NCBI GenBank assembly: GCA_958450325.1
Contig: OY288254.1
Span: 37,401,077-37,465,076 of the forward strand
Origin: Agrostemma githago
Lineage: Eukaryota; Streptophyta; Magnoliopsida; Caryophyllales; Caryophyllaceae
Direction of reading: 5' to 3'
DNA: 64,000 nt
Below are positions 24,161 to 35,579 of the stretch, piece by piece (the stretch's first letter is position 1; each line of letters begins with the position of its first letter). A model generated the notes under the pieces. That model had not been told where the DNA came from, made no database searches, and saw only the letters and a program-made list of their open reading frames with translations. The translations under genes were made by a program, and so were the position numbers.

Positions 24161-26306
24161 TCCTATATCCGTCCCAAACAAGACTTGCTTAGGTAGATTG
24201 TGATTTCAAATAAAGAGATAAAATGAATAGGAGACCATTCAATGCATTATGCAGTCAGTTGATGAGAGTCTAGATTCTACATGCACTCATTTATTCATGT
24301 GTTTAGTTTCTGACAATGAGCAGTGCAATGCACTATATATTGACTATACAATAGTAGTAGGTCGGGCATAAAGCTAACTCATTTCAAATACGGTTATTGA
24401 CTTATTCTACTATACTCTGCCTTTTTCAATTTGAATTTTTTTTTTTTTTAAAATAATCTTTTTACTTGGCTCAACATAAAAATTAATGCTTTCATTTTGT
24501 TACCACTCTTAATTACTCCGTATGTGTGTACTACTAAATTAAAATATCTTTTTATTTCAATTAACTGACAAAGATCGCTAAATATTTGTTGAGGTTTCTT
24601 CATCGGTAGAGGTAGAGATTAGTAATATTGTGATGAGATTGATTTATAAATTACTGGACTATTTCTCTTATATGCTACTGATATTCGCTCATTCAACTTC
24701 AACCTTTCGATTTGATATCATTGCGAGTGTAGTACAGTACTTTTTTTTACTCCCTAATATTTTAAATTATACAGTACTCTGTAATAAATTACTCCGTATT
24801 CAACTGAAAACATTATAGCATAAAGATAGTGTGTTGGTGCGGGCTCGATAATATAATATATTCTCAGTAAACATAAAATAAATGGTGTGTTATATTTTCT
24901 CTGATTTATATGTGGGTAGTGAGTAACCATATAATGTTAGAAAAGTCTTCAAATTAAGATGGTCTGGTATATGTTGGCCCAATGCTATAATGACACATCG
25001 GAGAAACTACTCTAACGGCCCACTAATAGTTTGGTCTAGCTTTGCGGTTCTCAGAAGTTCAATAATAAAACTCCGTATAAGTACGGAGAGGTTAGCAATG
25101 AATTATTTTTTTATTAGTTAGTTTTGAATTCTTGCATAAAATCGCTCTTTTTTCGTTGGTTTATATTAGCATTTGTCATTAATCAAAGCAATGCAATGTC
25201 AAATAATGTATTCTTAATTCAAACATAAATGTGTATATAACTATCAATAAAATAAAAAAATGGGTGGAATATTAAATACCTGCGGTTAGAACTGCAGATG
25301 ATGGCGTGACTTGCTTACTTGTTGAAGGTAGTGCATTCAAAGCATTAACGTTAATTTCCCTATCAGATTCACTGTGATTTTCTGCCAAAAAATGTTATAG
25401 ATGGGGAAGTTTGTTTGCATTGGTAGAGTAATAAAATTAACCAAAAATAATTGTAAATAAAGTAAAACGTAGTATTAATATCTTTGTCGAGGCATGATGA
25501 CATTCTAAGTGTTTGTTGGGAGGACGAAGCTTTTGTTTCACGTGAATTTCATGTGTAGTCCGTTTACACAAATAAAAAAGATATTATGTTTAAAATGTTA
25601 ATAGACCCAAACTTATTTCTTTAAAAAAATTTGTGTGAATGTAATAACCTGAATTGTAAGAATTAGTAATGTTCTATAGTGCTGAGCGCGCGAACTATTA
25701 TGTATGTAGCCTGAAACATATTCCAAGGTTATTTTGTCATGAAATATTTCTTAAGTTTGACACAAATGTCATTCGTTAAAGTATTACGACGAATGTATGA
25801 AGAGTCCTAAATGATGTCTTTATAGTAGTTTGTACTCGTCGGAGAGTGTGTTGTGCGTTGACGTTTGTTATTTAGTATATATCGTCTTTTTAACCTAGCC
25901 TCCTTTGGTGGCAAGTGATCCATAGTTTACCTAATAGAGTGTGATTATAATTCTCTATGTACCAATATTGAGTTTCGCTATATATATTGAGAATAAACAT
26001 TAGAATTTAGAAATACATAATTCTAATATATGGACTTTAATACGTAAATGAGTATTGAATGTACAATGTGGTAGATATACCTTCAGCTGTTGCGCAATTG
26101 AATTTGATACATGACTTTTTTAATATGGACAACATACATACCACGGAGGCTACCTCGTTACGAATGTCTATTACGAATGTTTAGAAGGACATGCAGATTG
26201 GTCTATTACTTGGTAGTGGAGTGTGCATTTAATGGGTTTTCTTATGTCACGGTAATATATAAACACACAAATAATAACTTATTATTTATGTTAAGAATTA
26301 AGAATA
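24161..26306. other. AT-rich intergenic sequence
   Basis: Low-complexity, AT-rich DNA with several CTCCGTA words. Apart from the exon-like stretch at 25280-25381 nothing gene-like was seen. Confidence 0.5.
25280..25381 (-). pseudogene. Exon-like stretch, possibly C-terminal exon of an RPA-like gene
   Basis: Minus strand: acceptor (TTGGCAG) at 25382, an open frame containing ENHSESDREI and LPSTSKQVTPSSAVLTA, then a GT donor at 25279. Ser/Thr-rich tails of this kind occur at the end of plant RPA-like OB-fold proteins. It has a loose likeness to the exon at 42037-42259 (EN.SE...L spacing). It may belong to a second copy of that gene. Evidence is only the splice borders and composition. Confidence 0.35.
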
Positions 26307-26311
26307 TATAT

Positions 26312-27654
26312 TGATGGGCCGGATTTAGTTGTAGTTATTACGACGGTTTTTGTGTAGTTTTGTGAGCTTAATCGTGTGTTTTGTGGTGCATTTGTGTTAT
26401 TTCGGTACGAGTGTAATACAAGCTTTTTGGAAGATTCTAATCTCGATCGTTAGTTGGGCTAAGAACGAAGGAAAAGGAAGCCCGCTTGAAGACCCGGAAC
26501 GATAAGAACGAAGAATGACACGAAACAGTAACAGCTCGCCACGCGAGTCGCCCAGCATTCAGACGAGTCGCGCGATCAGGCGAGTCGCGCCAGACTCATG
26601 CGACTCGCGCGGTGGCCTGTAACGTATCACGCTTTCCGGCTTATTTTGTTTTAATTTATTACGTTTTAAGACTTGGATTTTAATTAGGAAACTTTAGTAT
26701 TACCTGAGGATATTTTTATTATTAGTAAACTTTTATTAGGTTAAGTTTAGCCTTAGTTTTAGAAGATATCATTCACATCTAGTTTAACGTAAGATTGGAG
26801 AAGAAAAGGGAGAACTTTGAAGAACCCTAATTTTCCATCGCAAGTATGTGTAACTAATCTTCTCTACTTAGATTCAAGCCTTTGAAGCACTTGATAATCG
26901 TTTGTGAGTTTGAATGTTTTGATTGTTAACCTTGATTATTATGAATTGCTTTGTTATTAATTTTATGAATGTTGTTGTTGATTGCTAGGTGTACAACTAG
27001 TATTTAAGTGCATCGTTCTATCGTTAGTATCGTTAATTGAGTAGGATTTACTGATTAACTTTACATTAGTAACAACTAGGAATTAATATTGAACGGGATA
27101 CGTTGATATTGGTACTTAGAAGCGATTCACATAAATATCTAAGGTACGACTGGATTGTACGTGCTATTTATTCTCTATCGAATTCTCAGATCTATAATGC
27201 TTCCGTCTAATTGAACCCAGAACTGGATTGTTTAGGTTGTTTTACGATTAGGGTTAATTAAGAACGGGATTCGTTTTAGTTAACTATTCTTAAGAGAATT
27301 GGAATTTCATATTCACGATAGAGTAGTCAAGGTTATTAATTGAAACCGTCTTACGATGATCAATCGCTATTGAGTGTGGATTTGTGCTTGTGTCTAAGTT
27401 CTTTCTCATCATTTGATTTAGTTAAAGATTTAATCTTTATCAATTTTAGTTGTTAGAAAATCATCCAAAACCCCCTCTTTGGTTACTACGGTCTTTAATT
27501 ACGTTAGAGGTCGATTTCATCTACACTTTAGTTAGCATAATTAGATTAATCTGATTCCCTTGGGTTCGACCCTTATTTATACTCTACTACGTTTTAGTAT
27601 TTAGATTTAAGTGATTATAAATTATAATTTGAGGCATACGACTAAAGCCCGTCA
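26312..27654 (+). repeat. 5' LTR of the Athila element
   Basis: 1343 bp. GCGAGTCGC/GCGACTCGCGC motifs cluster at 26535-26615. No canonical TATA box was found, but AT-rich TTATTTTGTTTTAATTTATT follows at 26640. The tail has GGGTTCGACCC (about 27563), close to the conserved GGATTCGACCC tail of other Athila LTRs. Confidence 0.95.
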
Positions 27655-27659
27655 AATTT

Positions 27660-27677
27660 TGGCGCCGTTGCCGGGGA
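27660..27677 (+). other. Primer binding site (tRNA-Asp) of the Athila element
   Basis: TGGCGCCGTTGCCGGGGA, complementary to the 3' end of plant tRNA-Asp, five bases after the LTR. This primer is typical of Athila elements. Confidence 0.93.
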
Positions 27678-27778
27678 ATCGGTATTAATTATTTTTTGTG
27701 TTTTCTAGTGTAGTTTTTAGTTTTCTTTTTTTTGTATATAGCTAATTTTATTTTATTTTATTTTATTTTGTGTAGTTT

Positions 27779-28340
27779 ATGTATAATACTCGTTCTTCTA
27801 ACTTGAACATCGAGGCATTCGACTCAGAGATTGAACGCACCTTTCACAGGTCACGGAGAATCGGAGAGGGAGCAATAGTGATCGGAACACAGGAATTCGA
27901 AGATCTAGAGTTTTTCGACGATATTCCTATTAACCGTGAATACTGAAGTTTCTTCCGAATCCGAAGACGAGTCGAATAACATGGCCAACACAATCAAGCA
28001 GCTGACGGCACCCGATCTCGCACAACAACCTTTGTGCATTACGTACCCACCATTGGGTGCGAATGCCACTTTCGAATTGAAGTCGGGTTTGATCCATCAA
28101 CTACCCACATTTCATGGCTTAAGCGATGAGGACCCTAACAAGCACTTGTCGGATTTTCATATTGTATGCTTAAGTATGAAACCGGCGTCTGTCACAGATG
28201 AGCAGCTGAAGCTAAGGGCCTTTCCCTTTTCGTTGAAGGATTCTGCGAGAGATTGGCTATATTACTTGCCACCGGCAAGTATTGATACATGGGTGAAGAT
28301 GAAGAAGGCGTTCCTTGAGAAGTACTTTCCGGCGTCTTGA
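27779..28340 (+). pseudogene. N-terminal part of Athila gag, broken by a frameshift and a stop
   Basis: The ATG at 27779 opens a frame of about 55 codons that ends at a TGA near 27944. The frame shifted by one base continues from 27936 to a TGA at 28338-28340. The second part has the retrotransposon gag (capsid) core: HLSDFHIVC, then FPFSLKDSARDWLYYLPPAS and the FLEKYFP ending of the conserved helix. Immediately after the TGA the same frame runs on as the pol frame (LKKQISNAEQRDGE...). So gag and pol are one translation unit broken at two points. The TGA replaces a codon that is usually Arg in this motif of Athila gags. Confidence 0.85.
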
Positions 28341-31300
28341 GCCTCCCAATTGAAGAAGCAGATTAGTAATGCGGAGCAAAGAGATGGTGAGACTATGTAC
28401 GAGTATTGGGAACACTTTAAGAAGCTATGTGCTACATGCCCATATCATGGCTACAATCCTCAAGACCTTGTGATGTATTTTTGTGGAGGTCATTGTGTGG
28501 AGGATGCTCGCACTGTGAATGCGGCATGTGGGGGATCGATCGTGAACAAGAGTCTAGATGCCGCTATAGAGGTGATTCAAGAGCTAGCTGAAAGCTCTCG
28601 AGATTTTTCCCGAAAATATAAACGGGGAGTGCATGCCGTAGGTAATTCATCATCCTCGAGCCTTGAACATAAAGTCGATAGCTTAACGGCTCTTGTACAA
28701 AATATGATGTCGGGAAAAACAAATCAAGTTATGATGTGCGGTATTTGTTCTACCGAAGGACATCCGAGTGAGCATTGTCCTCACATGTATGAAGAGAATC
28801 AAGAGGAGGTGAATGGAATATGGGAAACCGGGGAAAAGAAGAAATGGGACCCTTTTTCCAATACCTTTAATCCCGGATGGAGAGATCATCCCAACATGAG
28901 GTGGAGAACTCGTCAAGGAGACCAACAGTTTAATCAAGGGAATCAAGTTGGTCAAGCGAAGCAACAATTCTTTGCTAAACAACAAGTTCCTAACACGGTT
29001 CCTACTCCACCCCCACCTAGTGGACAAATGTCCACCGAGGACATGATCCGCGCTTTGGTTGCTAGTCAAGCTACGGTAACCACCCAAATGTCCAATCTTC
29101 AAGCTACGGTTCTTCAACATCAAACGGAGAACAAAGCTAGTATCCAAAACATGGAAACTCAATTGGGACAAATGGCGACCTCTATTAGTCGTTTGGAAGC
29201 TCGAGATTCTACGGGACTCCCGTCTCAAACGGTGGTGCCTTCTAAGAATGTGAGTGTCGTTTCATTGAGGAACGGAAGGCAATTAGAGGAGGTCGAGAAG
29301 GTGAAGAAGGTAGCAAAGCAACCGATCATAAGAGAGGAAGAAGAAGAGATAGTGATCGAGAAGGAGGAGCAAACCCCTATTATCAAAGCAAAGGAGCTCA
29401 TTACTACTACACCGGTTTTGGAACCGGAGGTACCCTTCCCCGATGCACTAAAGAGAACTCGTCACTTTGAGGACGATAAAGACATTTATGAGGTATTTGA
29501 AAAGTGCGAGGTAAATATTCCCCTTCTTAATCTTTTGAAAAGTATTCCTAAATATGCAAAATATTTAAAAGAATTGTGCACTATTAAAAGGAATAACAAG
29601 CTTAAAGGGGTAAAGAAAGTTAAGGTAAGTGAATATGTGTCCGCCGTTTTTCAACGAAAACTACCACCTAAATGTAGTGATCCGGGTATGTTCACAATTC
29701 CTTGCACCATTGGTAACACTGAGTTTAATAAGGCCATGCTAGATTTAGGAGCTTCTATAAATGTGATGCCTTATTCTGTTTATAAATCTATGCAACTTGG
29801 TCCTTTGAGTAATACTAGTGTTGTGATTCAGTTGGCGGATAGATCGAATGTCTACCCGAAAGGTATTATCGAGGATGTGCTTGTTTTAGTTGACAATCTA
29901 ATCTTTCTTGCTGATTTTTATGTGCTAGACATGGAACATGATCACCATGTGGCTCCAATTTTGCTAGGAAGGCCGTTCTTGAAAACGGCAAGCACGAAGA
30001 TTGATGTCTCTAATGGATCTATGACTATGGAGTCCAATGGCCAATTAGTAACTTTCAACATCTATGATGCCATGAAATACCCCGTAGATCATTCTGTCAA
30101 TTTTATTGATATAGTTGATCCATTAGCACAGGAATTCTTTGACCTGAATGGTTCTGATGAGTTGCAGGTTGCTTTGGAGAACAGTTTGAGTAATGAGGAG
30201 GTAGAATATGCTTTTTCTGCTAATTTGCAGGAAGTTGTGGCGGAATTGCATGATTCGAGGAGACCAATATCTAATTTTCAGAACCCATTACCACTAATTG
30301 TTCCTAGGGAGAAATTGTTGCCTTCTATTGTGCAGGCACCTGTGGTGGAGCTCAAAGCTCTACCGGAGCACTTGAAGTATGTGTTCCTTGGTGAGGGAGA
30401 AACACTACCAGTTATCATCTCTAGTAAGCTCACCATGGAACAAGAGAGGAAGTTGAAGGATGTTCTTGTGGAGAACAAGCAAGCTATTGGATGGACAATT
30501 GCCGACATCAAAGGTATTAGTCCAAGTACTTGTATGCACCGGATTTTACTCGATGATGATGCTAAACCGGTAAGGCAACCACAACGTCGATTAAATCCTC
30601 CTATGATGGAGGTAGTGAAGAAAGAGGTTCTCAAGCTACTACAAGTCGGTATGATTTTTCCTATTTCTGATAGTAAATGGGTGAGTCCTACTCAAGTAGT
30701 CCCTAAAAAGTCGGGGGTGACCGTAGTAGAGAACAAAGATGGTGAGCTTGTCCCCACTAGGATTCAAACCGGGTGGAGGGTATGTATCGATTACCGTAGA
30801 TTGAATGCGGTAACTAGGAAAGACCACTTCCCCCTCCCCTTCATTGACCAAATGCTAGAAAGACTAGCGGGGAAAGCCTACTATTGCTTTTTAGATGGGT
30901 ATTCGGGCTATTTCCAAATAGCCATTACCCCCGAGGATCAAGGGAAAACCACATTCACTTGTCCTTTTGGCACGTTTGCATATAGGCGCATGCCTTTTGG
31001 TCTTTGTAATGCACCCGCGACATTTCAACGATGTATGATAAGTATATTCTCGGAGTATGTTGAACATTTCATTGAAGTGTTCATGGATGACTTTACGGTG
31101 CATGGTGACTCTTTTGATTCTTGTTTACATCATCTATCTCTTGTGCTTAAGCGTTGCATTGAAACTAACCTTGTCTTGAATTCAGAAAAGTGTCACTTTA
31201 TGGTGGAGCAAGGTATAGTTCTTGGACATGTGGTCTCATCAAAGGGTATAGAGGTAGACAAAGCAAAATGTGATACCATTTCTTCTCTACCTTACCCTAC

Positions 31301-33257
31301 TAATGTTCGGGAAGTGCGGTCTTTTCTTGGTCATACAGGTTTTTATAGAAGATTTATTAAATACTTTTCCAAGATAGCCACACCGTTGTGCAAATTGCTC
31401 CAAAAGGAGATAGATTTTGTATTTGATAAAGCTTGCAAGGAGGCTTTTGATGAGTTGAAACGTAGGCTTACGTCGGCTTCAATTATTCAAGCTCCGGATC
31501 TGTCTCTCCCCTTCGAGATCATGTGCGATGCGAGTGATTATGCATTAGGAGCGGTGTTGGGTCAAAGAGTTGGAAAGATAGCTCATGTCATTCATTATGC
31601 CTCCATGACCCTTAATGAAGCTCAAAAGAACTACACCACCACCGAAAAGGAGCTCCTAGCGGTCGTGTATGCGTTGGAGAAATTTCGATCCTACTTATTA
31701 GGAACGAAGGTGATTGTGTTTTCTGACCATGCGGCATTGCGCTATTTGATGTCTAAGAAAGAAGCTAAGCCAAGATTGATCCGGTGGATCCTTTTACTTA
31801 GCGAGTTCGATCTTGAGGTGAAAGACAAAAAGGGAGCCGAGAATGTGGTTGCCGATCATTTGAGTCGGTTGATTGATGTTGATTCTAGGACACATGAGAG
31901 AGAGTCGGTCAAGGGTGTGTTTCCCGATGAAAGTTTATTTGCGCTTAACTCGGTTCAACCTTGGTATGCGAATTTGGTAAACTTTCTTTGCTCATCTAAA
32001 TTTCCTTCGGTTTTCTCAAAATCTCAAAAAGACAAGCTTCGTAGTGATGCAAAGTACTATGTGTGGGATGAGCCGTATCTATGGAAACATTGCTCCGATG
32101 GTGTTATTAGAAGATGTGTTCCGGAGAATGAGATGACTTCAATTCTCACGTTTTGTCACTCTCAAGCATGTGGAGGTCACTTTGGTGCACGGAGGACGGC
32201 AAGGAAGGTGTTAGATTGCGGTTTCTATTGGACCACATTGTTTCGAGATGCCCAAGTCTTTTGTCAAGCTTGTGATAATTGTCAAAGAGTAGGGAATATT
32301 TCCCGGAAAAATGAGATGCCTCAAAGTTATATGCTTAATTGTGAGATATTTGATGTATGGGGGATCGATTTCATGGGACCGTTCCCAAAATTGAATGGTA
32401 ATCTCTACATTTTACTTGCAGTCGATTATGTGTCCAAGTGGGTGGAAGCGATCCCCACTAAGACCGATGATTCGAAGGTGGTGGCGGATTTCATCAAGGC
32501 TAACATATTTGTTCGATTTAGAATTCCCAAGGCCTTGATTAGTGATCGTGGTACTCATTTCGTGAATAAAACGATAAGTGCTTTGCTCAAAAAGTATTTT
32601 GTCACTCATAAAGTATCCACGGCCTACCATTCGCAGACGAACGGACAAGCTGAAGTGTCCAATCGAGAAGTTAAATCCATCTTAGAAAAGACGGTCAATC
32701 CAAATCGGAAGGATTGGAGTGGACGGTTAGACGATGCATTATGGGCATATCGAACGGCCTACAAAACCCCGATCGGCATGTCTCCATATCGATTGGTGTT
32801 TGGGAAGGCTTGTCATCTTCCCGTGGAGCTAGAGCATAAGGCATATTGGGCGATTAAAAGCTTCAATATGAATTTAGATGAATCGGGAATGCATCGAAAG
32901 CTACAATTACAAGAGTTGGAGGAGCTACGTCTCGAGTCATATGAGAACGCGGCGACTTATAAGGAGAAAACGAAGGCTTGGCATGATAAGATGGTCTTGA
33001 GGCGAGACTTTCAAGTTGGGCAAAAAGTCCTTTTATTTCAATCTCGTCTTCGCCTTTTTCCCGGTAAGTTAAAATCCCGTTGGCTTGGTCCATTCATTAT
33101 AACTCATGTTTACCCTCATGGTGCAGTTGAAGTACGAAATGCCGAGACAAACAAGTATTTGAAGGTCAACAGACAACGTCTTAAGCCGTATTATGAAGGA
33201 TTTGAAGATAACGTAGTGGAGTCGATGGCCCTCTACGACCCTATCCACGAAAATTGA
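28341..33257 (+). CDS. Athila gag C-terminus and pol polyprotein (protease, RT, RNase H, integrase)
   Basis: One uninterrupted frame; residues counted from 28350. A CCHC zinc knuckle (C-x2-C-x4-H-x4-C) lies at 130-143, then a Gln-rich linker. Aspartic protease DLGAS is at 465. In reverse transcriptase, the first catalytic Asp (FLDGYSG) is at 849 and FMDDF at 912-916. RNase H has CDASDYALG at 1059-1067, TTEKELLAVVYA and FSDHAALRYL. Integrase has an HHCC zinc site (His 1270, Cys 1308 and 1311), then catalytic Asp 1340, Asp 1399 and Glu 1435 with the D-35-E spacing. All catalytic residues are present. The protein would copy the element RNA into DNA in virus-like particles and insert it. It lies just downstream of gag and has no start of its own; TGA at 28338 would stop translation before it. 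Confidence 0.95.
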   Translation, partial: ASQLKKQISNAEQRDGETMYEYWEHFKKLCATCPYHGYNPQDLVMYFCGGHCVEDARTVNAACGGSIVNKSLDAAIEVIQELAESSRDFSRKYKRGVHAVGNSSSSSLEHKVDSLTALVQNMMSGKTNQVMMCGICSTEGHPSEHCPHMYEENQEEVNGIWETGEKKKWDPFSNTFNPGWRDHPNMRWRTRQGDQQFNQGNQVGQAKQQFFAKQQVPNTVPTPPPPSGQMSTEDMIRALVASQATVTTQMSNLQATVLQHQTENKASIQNMETQLGQMATSISRLEARDSTGLPSQTVVPSKNVSVVSLRNGRQLEEVEKVKKVAKQPIIREEEEEIVIEKEEQTPIIKAKELITTTPVLEPEVPFPDALKRTRHFEDDKDIYEVFEKCEVNIPLLNLLKSIPKYAKYLKELCTIKRNNKLKGVKKVKVSEYVSAVFQRKLPPKCSDPGMFTIPCTIGNTEFNKAMLDLGASINVMPYSVYKSMQLGPLSNTSVVIQLADRSNVYPKGIIEDVLVLVDNLIFLADFYVLDMEHDHHVAPILLGRPFLKTASTKIDVSNGSMTMESNGQLVTFNIYDAMKYPVDHSVNFIDIVDPLAQEFFDLNGSDELQVALENSLSNEEVEYAFSANLQEVVAELHDSRRPISNFQNPLPLIVPREKLLPSIVQAPVVELKALPEHLKYVFLGEGETLPVIISSKLTMEQERKLKDVLVENKQAIGWTIADIKGISPSTCMHRILLDDDAKPVRQPQRRLNPPMMEVVKKEVLKLLQVGMIFPISDSKWVSPTQVVPKKSGVTVVENKDGELVPTRIQTGWRVCIDYRRLNAVTRKDHFPLPFIDQMLERLAGKAYYCFLDGYSGYFQIAITPEDQGKTTFTCPFGTFAYRRMPFGLCNAPATFQRCMISIFSEYVEHFIEVFMDDFTVHGDSFDSCLHHLSLVLKRCIETNLVLNSEKCHFMVEQGIVLGHVVSSKGIEVDKAKCDTISSLPYPTNVREVRSFLGHTGFYRRFIKYFSKIATPLCKLLQKEIDFVFDKACKEAFDELKRRLTSASIIQAPDLSLPFEIMCDASDYALGAVLGQRVGKIAHVIHYASMTLNEAQKNYTTTEKELLAVVYALEKFRSYLLGTKVIVFSDHAALRYLMSKKEAKPRLIRWILLLSEFDLEVKDKKGAENVVADHLSRLIDVDSRTHERESVKGVFPDESLFALNSVQPWYANLVNFLCSSKFPSVFSKSQKDKLRSDAKYYVWDEPYLWKHCSDGVIRRCVPENEMTSILTFCHSQACGGHFGARRTARKVLDCGFYWTTLFRDAQVFCQACDNCQRVGNISRKNEMPQSYMLNCEIFDVWGIDFMGPFPKLNGNLYILLAVDYVSKWVEAIPTKTDDSKVVADFIKANIFVRFRIPKALISDRGTHFVNKTISALLKKYFVTHKVSTAYHSQTNGQAEVSNREVKSILEKTVNPNRKDWSGRLDDALWAYRTAYKTPIGMSPYRLVFGKACHLPVELEHKAYWAIKSFNMNLDESGMHRKLQLQELEELRLESYENAATYKEKTKAWHDKMVLRRDFQVGQKVLLFQSRLRLFPGKLKSRWLGPFIITHVYPHGAVEVRNAETNKYLKVNRQRLKPYYEGFEDNVVESMALYDPIHEN

Positions 33258-34395
33258 CATCCGTCTAAGTCGAGCGAACGACTTTAAACAAAAGCGCTTC
33301 CGGGAGGCAACCCGCTTTGTAGACTTTTATTGTAAAATTTTATTTTACGGGTCATAGGCCGTAGTATTAATTTCTTTGTTTTTCTTAATCGTTGTTTTTC
33401 TTAAAACTTAGTTTTTATTACTAACTTTTGATGTTTTATTAGGAGAAAAGCGTCGTTTTTCCAGGAGATGGGGCGACTACCATGGGTCCTGGGCGACTAC
33501 CATGGAGATCTCTCGAAATCTGAGCGAAAACTGAAGAAAAAAAGAACGGATTTCCAGGCATCCGCGCGAGTCGTGCGGACCCTATGCGACTCGCGCGGAC
33601 CCTCCTCTCACAGGTCAATATTTTATTATTATTTATTTTAAAAAAAAAATCAAAAAATCAAAAAAAGATTGAAACCGACTCCCTCTCTTCACTTCATCTT
33701 TCCCTAATCTGATTACCCCCAAATTCAAAAAAAAAAAAAAAGTAACTTCTTTTCCCCCAAATCAATTTCAATCTCTTTCTTCCCTAAATCAAATTCAAAT
33801 CCTTCACCATTACCATCAATCCTTCCTCCTCACTTCAAATTTCAATTGAAGCTGTCGGTCTGCGTAAATTCGTGCGTCGTCGTGGTTGTCGGTCGTGTGT
33901 CAGCCGCGGTCGTCGTCGTCAGTTTGTCGTCGCTGTTCGTGGGCCGGTGAGTGGTCTGGCGAGTCGCGCAGGTTCTAGGCGACTCGCGTGTTCGTGTGTG
34001 GGTCTGTTCTGGTGGTCGTGGTTGTCGGTCGCCGGTGGTCTGTCCCTGTGTGCTCCGGTAATAGGCAACTCGCAAGTAGGTACATCGCTGCTTTCTGTCG
34101 AGTTCGAATACAAAGGTTCGAGTTTGTTTGTCCTCTTTGTCAAGTTGTTTATCGTTCCTGTCAATTTGTTTGTCAATTTGTTTATCGTACTCCCTCATTT
34201 GTGTTCAGTTCAATTTGTTTGAGTTGCTGATTCGAGTTTGTCAATTTGTCAAATTGTGGGTGTTGGGTTTGTCTTGGTTGTGTGTTGTGGGTTGATGATT
34301 CGAGTCTTAGTCAATCTCCATATCTCTGTCTAGTTGGTTAGTTTCGGTAGTGGTTCTGTCTCGGGTTAGATTTGGTTGTCTAAATCTGTGTAGTC
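33258..34395 (+). other. Athila spacer between pol and third ORF
   Basis: No supported ORF; overlapping frames on both strands at 33842-34222 are low-complexity shadows. Two blocks of the LTR-type GCGAGTCG/GCGACTCGCGCG motif occur at 33570-33601 and 33958-33987. A duplicated GGGCGACTACCATGG lies at 33471-33505. This is a candidate internal promoter or leader for the third ORF. Confidence 0.55.
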
Positions 34396-35579
34396 ATGGC
34401 CCGCCCCAAAGAAGCAAAAAACGACCGCGGTTGATTATATGGGATGTAAGAATTTGAGTGCGAAACAAAAAGCGGTATGGCGCCAACTATTTGATCGAGT
34501 TGTTATGTCGACTAAGTTTGTCGATAATTTGGCATTGAGGTTGCTTGGGATAATTGATGAGGTGTATACGTTATTGACTCGTATTGGTTTGGCAAGCTTT
34601 TACGATATGCACGCAGACACGTATAAGCGTTATACACTTGAATTCTTGTCCACTTTAGAAGTCCATCGTGATGACGACCCCCCTCACATTACTTTTCATC
34701 TCGGAGATGCGGAACGAAATGTAGATTTCACATAATTGAGAGAGGCGTTGGGTATAGCACCGAGAGGGGGGGCGGAGTTTTTGACCCCTACTTCTCGAAT
34801 GATGGATGCGTTTTGGTTGAAAATTGCCGGCCATGCATATGGTAACGTAGGAGCTAAAAATGCTGATATTCGTCACCCCGCCCTTCGTTATGTTCACCGA
34901 CTTTTGAACTCCACATTTCTCTGTAAAGGTGAACCGACCCATCTACCTAGGGCGGATTGTGATGTATTTGTGGGCCATGATGCCCGAATGTTTAGGAACC
35001 CCGGATTGGGTCGATATATTCTTGACTCGTTGTGAGAAGCACCAGAAGGCGGTCTCGGGGAATATTCCGATGGGAGGTATGATTACTCTTCTAGCTCGGT
35101 ATCTTGGACTACACCAGATGACGGATTCTCCTGTCGTAGGTGATACTACTATCAGCATTAAGTTTATGGAGAGTTGTTCTATGATTTCGCGACCAATTGC
35201 TAAACACCACCTAATCTGGACGCTCGGCACGTCCCACCAGCATTTCTTGATTTTGCCTCGTCCGGATGGGAAATCGTTACCGTTGGGGCCTACTGCGGCT
35301 GAGTTTTACATTGAACATGATGAGCAATTTCCTAAGCCGACTACCGAGTCTAGTGCCCCGGTTGTGGAGGAGCCCGAGGGTATGTCTGATTTCGATCGTT
35401 GGAGAGATTGGCGCCAATCAATAGAAGATCGAGTCGAAGAATCGGTTGATAACAGTAGGTTGGCCGCTGAGTTCGGTCGGTGTATGAATCGGTTGCAGTT
35501 GAAGTTGCACCCTAACGACTACTCGGAACCATCTCCCGAGTTTTATGGAGAGCTTGCAGCCCGTGAGCAAGCAAGATAA
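34396..35579 (+). pseudogene. Third ORF of the Athila element (Athila ORF-1-like domain, at the env-like position)
   Basis: ATG at 34396 (MARPKEAKND) shifts frame into 34439-34735, is interrupted by TAA at 34733 and continues to 35035. The adjacent frame 34929-35579 then carries the rest. The protein has the pattern YKRYTLEFLSTLEV, then a short beta segment (ITFHLGDAERNVDFT), LREALGI and later LARYLGL. This matches the Athila ORF-1 type domain of plant gypsy elements. Its position after integrase is that of the so-called env-like ORF. I see no signal peptide or convincing transmembrane segment, so an envelope role is not supported here. Two frameshifts and one stop make it non-functional as written. 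Confidence 0.75.

Noticed and set aside
33842..34230. Overlapping 80-118 residue ORFs on both strands between Athila pol and ORF3
   Set aside because: Low-complexity GTCGT/TGTTT-rich DNA that leaves all frames open; no motif and no similarity between frames.
34396..35579. Calling the third Athila ORF an envelope gene
   Set aside because: No signal peptide, transmembrane segment or fusion motif seen; the recognisable part is the Athila ORF-1 type domain.
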